From JBDTLH01 sp039934875 (GTDB taxonomy: Bacteria; Acidobacteriota; Terriglobia; Terriglobales; Acidobacteriaceae), in contig JBDTLH010000089.1 in the NCBI GenBank assembly GCA_039934875.1, forward strand, positions 1 through 6,712: a stretch of DNA of 6,712 nt, given 5' to 3'. Numbering within the stretch: position 1 is the first letter of the stretch; each line of letters begins with the position of its first letter. Positions 6,157 to 6,712 of this stretch are shown here, one piece after another. The notes below the pieces were generated by a model. It was not told the DNA's origin. It saw only the letters and a program-made list of their open reading frames with translations, and did no database searches. The position numbers and the translations under genes were made by a program.

Positions 6157-6712
6157 TTGACGCTCTCATTCCCCCGCAGTCTTAACTTTGGTCTTGTCCT
6201 GTTCGCCGCCTTCTCCGTCGCACTCACCGCTTCCGCCCAATCGCAAAGCTATGCTGGCCCGGAGCCGGTGCCGTATCCGCCGCCGATCGTCGCCCCGGCG
6301 GAGACGCCCTATCCCGGAACCATCCAATTACTGGTCGATTTGACCGACAATGCCCGCCGAATCGCGAGTGTGCATGAGACGGTGCCGGTCGCGAGGGGAG
6401 AGCTGACGCTGCTCTATCCCCAGTGGATTCCGGGCAACCACTCGCCGACCGGACCGATCTCGAAGATCGGCGGACTTACGGTCACGGCGGCAGGCAAGCG
6501 CATTCAGTGGGTGCGTGATCCGGTGAATGTTTATGCATTTCATATTCCGGTTCCCGCGGGCGTGAACCAGGTCGATGTGGATTTCCAGTTCCTCTCGCCG
6601 CTGCGCGCGCGCGAGGGACGCATCTCCATCTCCGATGAGATTGCCGATCTGGCGTGGAACACGGTGGTGCTCTATCCGGCGGGCCACTTCTCGCGCGATA
6701 TTCATTTTGCGC
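6157..6712 (+). CDS. Secreted M61-family metallopeptidase, N-terminal part (gene runs off the window)
   Basis: An open frame of 185 codons runs from a TTG at 6157 to the window end without a stop. The N-terminus is a signal peptide: MTLSFPRSLN, a hydrophobic core GLVLFAAFSVALT, and a probable signal peptidase I site after ASA at 25-27. A proline-rich spacer (PEPVPYPPPIVAPAETPYPG, 35-54) follows. The remaining sequence fits the beta-rich N-terminal domain of M61 (glycyl aminopeptidase-like) proteins: LLVDLTDNARRIASVHETVPV at 58-78 (continuous block), LTLLYPQWIPGNHSPTGPI at 83-101, VRDPVNVYAFHIPVPAG at 119-135 and WNTVVLYPAG at 167-176. The HExxH zinc site and the usual C-terminal PDZ domain lie beyond the window, so catalysis cannot be checked. 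Family members are about 600 residues, so roughly two thirds is missing. The product probably acts in the periplasm, cleaving peptides. Confidence 0.88.
   Translation, partial: MTLSFPRSLNFGLVLFAAFSVALTASAQSQSYAGPEPVPYPPPIVAPAETPYPGTIQLLVDLTDNARRIASVHETVPVARGELTLLYPQWIPGNHSPTGPISKIGGLTVTAAGKRIQWVRDPVNVYAFHIPVPAGVNQVDVDFQFLSPLRAREGRISISDEIADLAWNTVVLYPAGHFSRDIHFA

Noticed and set aside
5955..6185. 76-codon frame in the gap before the M61 gene, and a 104-codon frame opposite it
   Set aside because: The plus frame starts at a TTG without a Shine-Dalgarno, is rich in K and R in the A-tract region, and overlaps the M61 start. The minus frame is its antisense. Neither resembles a known protein.

Overview
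The window looks like a chromosomal segment of a GC-rich, Gram-negative-type bacterium. An acidobacterium (Terriglobales/Acidobacteriaceae-like) is my best guess. It rests on the overall feel of the DnaB N-terminus, a B12-type radical SAM protein of a kind I associate with that phylum, and a secreted M61 peptidase. No marker here proves the taxonomy. I see no mobile element, integrase, CRISPR array or rRNA.

Left half, minus strand, in transcription order: a tRNA-Arg(CCG) gene at 3608-3682, a DUF47/PhoU-like protein (2717-3331), a PiT-family phosphate transporter (1675-2700) and the replicative helicase DnaB (144-1529). The DUF47 and PiT genes are separated by 16 bases and surely form one operon: low-affinity phosphate (or metal-phosphate) uptake plus its cytoplasmic partner. 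dnaB follows 145 bases downstream on the same strand and may or may not share the transcript.

Right half, plus strand: a DoxX-family four-helix membrane protein (3817-4194), a 504-residue cobalamin-binding-type radical SAM enzyme of unknown substrate (4380-5894), and the 5' part of a secreted M61-family metallopeptidase (6157 to the window end). The tRNA and doxX genes diverge from the middle of the window, which holds most of the non-coding DNA.

The points most worth following are: the radical SAM enzyme, which has a charged helical insertion and no identified substrate; the AT-richer 262-base leader before the M61 gene, where one segment can pair with either of two partners; an exact 14-base direct repeat flanking the tRNA-doxX block; a 14-base perfect palindrome downstream of dnaB at the window edge; and the use of TTG start codons, each with a purine-rich Shine-Dalgarno, in three of the six protein genes. 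Overall this is mostly ordinary housekeeping territory. I do not see a convincing multi-gene new system.
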